From: Calliphora vicina
Lineage: Eukaryota > Arthropoda > Insecta > Diptera > Calliphoridae
DNA length: 64,000 bases
Reading direction: 5' to 3'
Assembly: GCF_958450345.1 (NCBI RefSeq)
Contig: NC_088784.1
Span: 43,648,278-43,712,277, forward strand
Shown here: in pieces, positions 59,521 to 64,000 of the stretch
Position numbering within the stretch: position 1 is the stretch's first letter
How the letters are laid out: the number at the start of each line of letters is the position of its first letter
Made by a program: the position numbers and the translations under genes
The notes under the pieces: generated by a model
What the model was told of the DNA's origin: nothing
Database searches by the model: none
Seen by the model: the letters and a program-made list of their open reading frames with translations, nothing else

Positions 59521-59783
59521 TTGGTCAATTCATAAGGTCTCCTACCATGTCATACTTTCTCAATATCCTAATATTTCACGACTCGGCTTAACCGACTCCT
59601 AGGTATTCGGCGCAGGTCTCTGCTGATTGGTTACGATAACACAATAAACATACATAGCATACAGAGTAATATTATTTTAGGACATTTTTTGTTTGATAGG
59701 CAATAACAATATTTCCAAACCATTGTGAAATATTAGGAGATTATGACAATATGACATGATAGGAGACCTTGTGAATTGACCAA
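59521..59783. mobile_element. 263-bp MITE with ~57-bp inverted repeats
   Basis: TTGGTCAATTCATAAGGTCT and the inverse AGACCTTGTGAATTGACCAA bound the element. The arms continue through CCTACCATGTCATACTTTCT and TCCTAATATTTCAC. AATATAT occurs on both flanks, but a precise target duplication is uncertain. Confidence 0.78.
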
Positions 59784-60043
59784 TTGAATATATAAAACTC
59801 TTTAAATTCTCTACTCAATTTTCTGACAAATTGTTCATATACGTTTTTGCAAAGGAATTAATTACGTTACAAATAAATTTTGTGAACCTAACAAAAAATT
59901 AGTTAGTACTATATACTCGTAGCAGCTGTTGGATATGATATTATGGGCCATCCCCGATACTATACTTTCATACTTTTTATATGTCAAGAAAGTACTCGGA
60001 TGCCTCACTTGATTAACTAATTATATCTACTTTCTGATGACTA

Positions 60044-60986
60044 CTGTTTATAAATCGGTTAACCGAGAAACCGGGTTTTCTTCGAAATATCGGTTTTTTG
60101 CGAACCGGTTAATTTAAAATGTTGATTTTCGGTTAACCGGTTTTTAAAATTTGGGACTAAAATTAATAAGCATTATTGGTCTGATTTGAAACCTAAACTG
60201 CTGATTTACAATACAAACTTCTTTAGATCAATATTTTTAAGAATTACAATTATTGTAAATAGTAGAGGACAAAGAGTTTACTGAAAAACTTTTTCGGAAT
60301 AAATTGCTCATAATGAAACTATTAAAAATTAAATTCCGCAAAATTCTAGAAGTTAAGCTAAATCTTACTATTGATTCATTGTAAACTTTGTGATGATTTT
60401 ACCAAACGTTAAATTGACTTCATTAGTGTGTTTTGTTCTTAAAATTTCGTTAGCTTACTCTACAAAGTCCTTTTCAGGAGGGACAAAAAACGTTCTAAAA
60501 TCCATCATTTGAAATATTTTTGAAATCTGACAATGTAGTTTTATTACTTACATATTTGGTATGATTTATAATGACAAATAATCACAGCTAAGAAGAAGTA
60601 CATTTGCATCTTATAGGTCCTCTTTTGGAACTTGTAACATTTTGTGTTTCATGTCAGAAAGTCGAGATGATAATACATTTTAAAATGATCAAATATTTAA
60701 TTACAAAAATTGATTTACATTTTTTTGGTTGAAATTTAATGAATAAACCAATAATTAAAACAAGTATTATATATTTAGTAACATATTTATACTCAATTTC
60801 ATTTGACCGAGATAATAATTTTAAAATTTTTACAAAATGAAATGGACTTACCACTTTTTCTACACATATATGATGGTTAACCGGTTTTTTCGACGTCGGT
60901 TAACCGAAAAAACGGTTTTCTAAAAAAGGTAAATTTTCGGTTAACCGACAAACCGGGTTTTTAAAAAGTCGATTTTTTATAAACAC
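60044..60986. mobile_element. 943-bp element with ACCGGTTAACCG-rich ends
   Basis: CTGTTTATAAATCGGTTAAC at the left and the inverse ATTTTTTATAAACAC at the right. Both ends carry CGGTTAACCG clusters. Flanks give TA on both sides, or a weak 8-bp hAT-style match (CTGATGAC / CTGAATAA). The interior lacks a supportable gene. Confidence 0.62.
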
Positions 60987-62609
60987 TACTGAATAATACT
61001 GAAAAAATTGTGTCTTTTTTATTTTTTTAGAATTTTAGATTTATTATTTTTACAGTATAAATTTGATTTTAAGCTAAAATTTACAACAAATAATCCTGAT
61101 AATTTACATATATTTTTTGTGTATGACTGCATTATTCTGTAAGAATAATTTGTTTGTAGCAACTGTTATTGACATGTTATCTGAAAGTACTAATTTTGCA
61201 ACGAAATGCCTAATTTAATCTGTGATAGAAAATGTACGAAGTCCACATTGTTATAAGTAAAATTATTATAGAGGTGCTTGATAAATGGCCCAGCTCATAA
61301 AAACAGACAAAATGAGCGGACACATTTTAGGAATCATTTAAAATATTCCAAACTTCATTTCAAAATTGGTAAGATTTACAACTTTGGCACAAACAACTTA
61401 AAATATATTTTAATTTCCGTGTGATTTTATTCCTTTTTGCACTATTTCTAATAGTTCTTCATTTAATGTCACTGATGATCGTGGGAAAGTATAAACTTTA
61501 ACAGGCGACACACAATTTTGCATTCACCGAATTTACTGCGGTTGTTGCATGACATACAAACAAGAAAATAAACGTTCGCATTCAATAAAATATGTTTTAT
61601 AGTTATAATTGACAAGAGCAACATTCAAAGTTGTGACCATTTTTACAGAAACAAAAAAAAAACACATATACAAAAAGAAAACATATTTTATAGACCCTAC
61701 AGTTCTTCGAACCAGTTCCGTATTAATATTATTAACAAATGAAACCAGAAGTTCCAAATCAACCTATTTAAAAGGTATAAAAGGTAACTTTCGAATGTAA
61801 TACACGCATCTCATTAAGATCAATTAATTCCCTTTGTATAACCATTTACTAGTGAATGGTGTCGCTTGGTAGTTTTTATAAGAAAATTAAAGATGTTTTT
61901 TATTGTTTATATTTTTTTTTCTGTTTATTTTTGGAACAATAATTTACTGCTGATGAAGAAGTTTTTATATTTTTTGAATGATTCTCGAACTCACTGTTCA
62001 TAAAGTATGCCCATCTAATGTATTGTGGTCTATGTACTCAATGAAAAATTGACAGTTTCTACCTTTAAAACCGCAGGGCATCTATAAAAAAAAACATTGT
62101 AAGTAAATACGGATACTAACACGTTCCCATACTAGTGCTACTTACTATTAAAAAAACATAAGAGATGGAGTATTCGTACACTTTACGCTGGTTACTACTT
62201 GTACTAAAGTATTCAGTTAACTGCTACTATACATCCAATTATTTTTTATCGACTGATCGACTACTGATGCAAGTACATTTCAACAGTTGTCAGGTGCGGG
62301 CTACAATAGAGGAACAGAAAATTGCTTAAATTGAAGCAATTTTAACGTAGACTTTTGACAATTCGTTGGTGTAAATATTTTTAGTATTTGACTATTTGTA
62401 TGATCAAACTGGAATTGCCGATAATTTTAAGAATATCATATAAATACAATACTGAATTGTTTATTATGTTTGGTTTGATTTTATTACATTTCTTATTAAT
62501 AAATAACTAATAATATGAATTTATATATTTATTAACATATGTGGTTAACAAAATTACATACTTATACTTAGTGCTTTGAATATACATATCGTCACCTAAA
62601 ATGTAAAAG
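60987..62609. other. AT-rich spacer
   Basis: No recognised gene or repeat end. Two antisense frames at 61533-61800 overlap and neither shows a domain. Confidence 0.4.
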
Positions 62610-63060
62610 GGCGTACAACATTTGGGAGGATCCATTTGAAAGCGGACAGCAGTCGGATTTACCATCTCCAATCTTAATGAAATTTACCACATACATAATA
62701 TATCCAATGTGTTCCTCATATCAGTGACTTTTTCAATGGGAACTCATTCCGATGTAAAAATATAGCGATTTGAAAATTGAAAAATATGCTAAAATTGTCT
62801 AAAAGTATTTACACCGCGATCTTTGATATTTTTTACATTGAAATATATAATCCGCAAATTGACCTTTAACCTTTTGGATGTAAATAATTTTATTCACACC
62901 ATTTTAAAGATAAGAACTTTGCTTTTAAAATGAAATCAAAAATTATATTGGACTTTGAGCAGTTTCATAGTTACGGCCAATTATGTGTATATACTTTTCG
63001 AAAATTTTAGCATATTTTTCAATTTTCAAATCGCGATAATTTTGAACTAAAATTGGTTTC
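62610..63060. repeat. Dispersed repeat family X, copy 2, self-inverted
   Basis: 62630-62800 matches 46605-46760 directly, while 62808-62900 and 62960-63030 match 46730-46935 in inverse orientation. The copy therefore contains an internal fold-back that copy 1 lacks. Confidence 0.68.
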
Positions 63061-64000
63061 CGACGAAAAAGTCATTCATTTGAGGAATCCTTTGGAACTG
63101 TAATATGTGTGGTATATTTCTGTAAATAAATAATAAAATTGTATAGTACAGCAAAAAACATAAATAAAATAAAAAGTGTTGAAGTTACAAATATGATTTC
63201 TTTTTTTTTAATAAAGTCGATATTTTTAAAAATTGTGAAGACGTGTATAACTTTGAATTTTTTGGTTATTATGCCCTTTTGCATTTCTGATGACGATATG
63301 TAGGTATAATTGAAATATCTTCTACGCCCATCATTAACAAACGATTCTTTAGTAAAGTTTTATGAAATGTATCGTTGACTTTCGGTCACCCACATTTGTC
63401 ATCCATCCAACATTGTGGGAAAATTTAAAATGTAGTGCCCTATTTATGCTTAACGTGTACAGTGTGATGATTGATACCTTATAAAATAAGAGCGACCAGA
63501 CCAAATTCTACTCAAACGATAGAAATTTAGGAGTTTTTCTAAAATGCAATATTATTATTTTTACATGATAGCAATGCAATGGAAAACCTAAATTATGAGA
63601 ATATGTATTTGAAAAACTCTTTTCACCTTAAACATTTCTTGTTACACTGTTAGTATCGGATTTACCAAAAATCTCTTCGTACTGAGCACTTTCGCTTTCA
63701 AATAAACGATTGCCTTGAAGAACAACGGGCCAGCCAGATTTATATGCTCATTCATTCATACATTCATGTTCATACACCACCAAATTGTACTGCCAACTCA
63801 GAGTTTATTATTTGGTACCATCTTTAGAGCCACAACAAAAAATTATATATAAAACAAATTTATTGTGGCCATGAAATTACCGTTAAGTGACTTGGCAGTC
63901 ACACCAACTGCGGGCAGAGAATCAAGTCGCACCATTTAAAACAAGATGCTGGGAAAATTATATTATGAACACCCAAAGAAAAAAGTAAAGATACAAACAA
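63061..64000. other. Window end, non-coding
   Basis: 63680-63960 is GC-richer and looks single-copy (GGGCCAGCCAGATTTATATG, TGACTTGGCAGTCACACCAA). No exon or RNA gene can be supported. Confidence 0.4.

Overview
This window reads as non-coding, transposon-packed DNA from a higher (brachyceran) fly. It is very AT-rich, has no bacterial-style operons, and carries Diptera-type repeats: mini-me-like elements with GTCY microsatellites, an R1-clade LINE, mariner, Tc1 and hAT relatives, and gypsy-type solo LTRs. Many details recall blow fly or house fly genomes, but the species is an inference. I find no intact host gene, tRNA, rRNA or CRISPR array. Every protein-like stretch I recognise belongs to a transposable element, and all are broken.

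Layout. 1-6.2 kb holds two copies, apparently identical over 2,093 bp, of a block containing a fold-back element and a Tc1 remnant. 6.2-11.9 kb is mostly single-copy-looking DNA with two mini-me copies, one with a long (GACA)n run, and a mariner relic. 12-16.6 kb is a nested stack: a second mini-me-like family, interrupted by a hAT-type element, itself interrupted by a solo LTR and a TA-flanked MITE. 16.7-22.1 kb holds small MITEs, a Bel/Pao pol scrap and a Tc1/mariner-type transposase relic split by a 596-bp solo LTR. 22.5-26.8 kb is a nearly complete 4.27-kb DNA transposon with ~0.7-kb terminal inverted repeats and a 672-codon transposase frame broken only by two TAG codons. 28.8-29.9 kb is a sister copy of the hAT element and serves as the empty-site control. 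30.7-35 kb is an almost full-length R1-clade LINE (minus strand) inside a (TACA)n tract in a fold-back copy.

36.7-37.4 kb is a Helitron 3' end with helicase relic. 41.5-42.5 kb is a Jockey-like reverse transcriptase fragment. 42.56-43.96 kb is a deleted cut-and-paste transposon. 47.3-52 kb contains two related fold-back elements, the second a ~2.09-kb near-perfect palindrome. 52.6-55.4 kb is a mini-me copy carrying a MITE and a complete-ended 1,637-bp Tc1 element with IR/DR ends. 56-63 kb adds a mariner relic, a THAP-like fragment and several MITEs.

The elements do not form a pathway; their relation is one of layered insertion, which gives a relative chronology. The best leads are the long palindrome (a possible hairpin-RNA source), the microsatellite-targeted LINE with overlapping ORF1 stop and ORF2 start, the empty sites that prove insertion boundaries, and the large unclassified transposon. 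All homology statements rest on motif recognition by eye; no alignments or searches were run.
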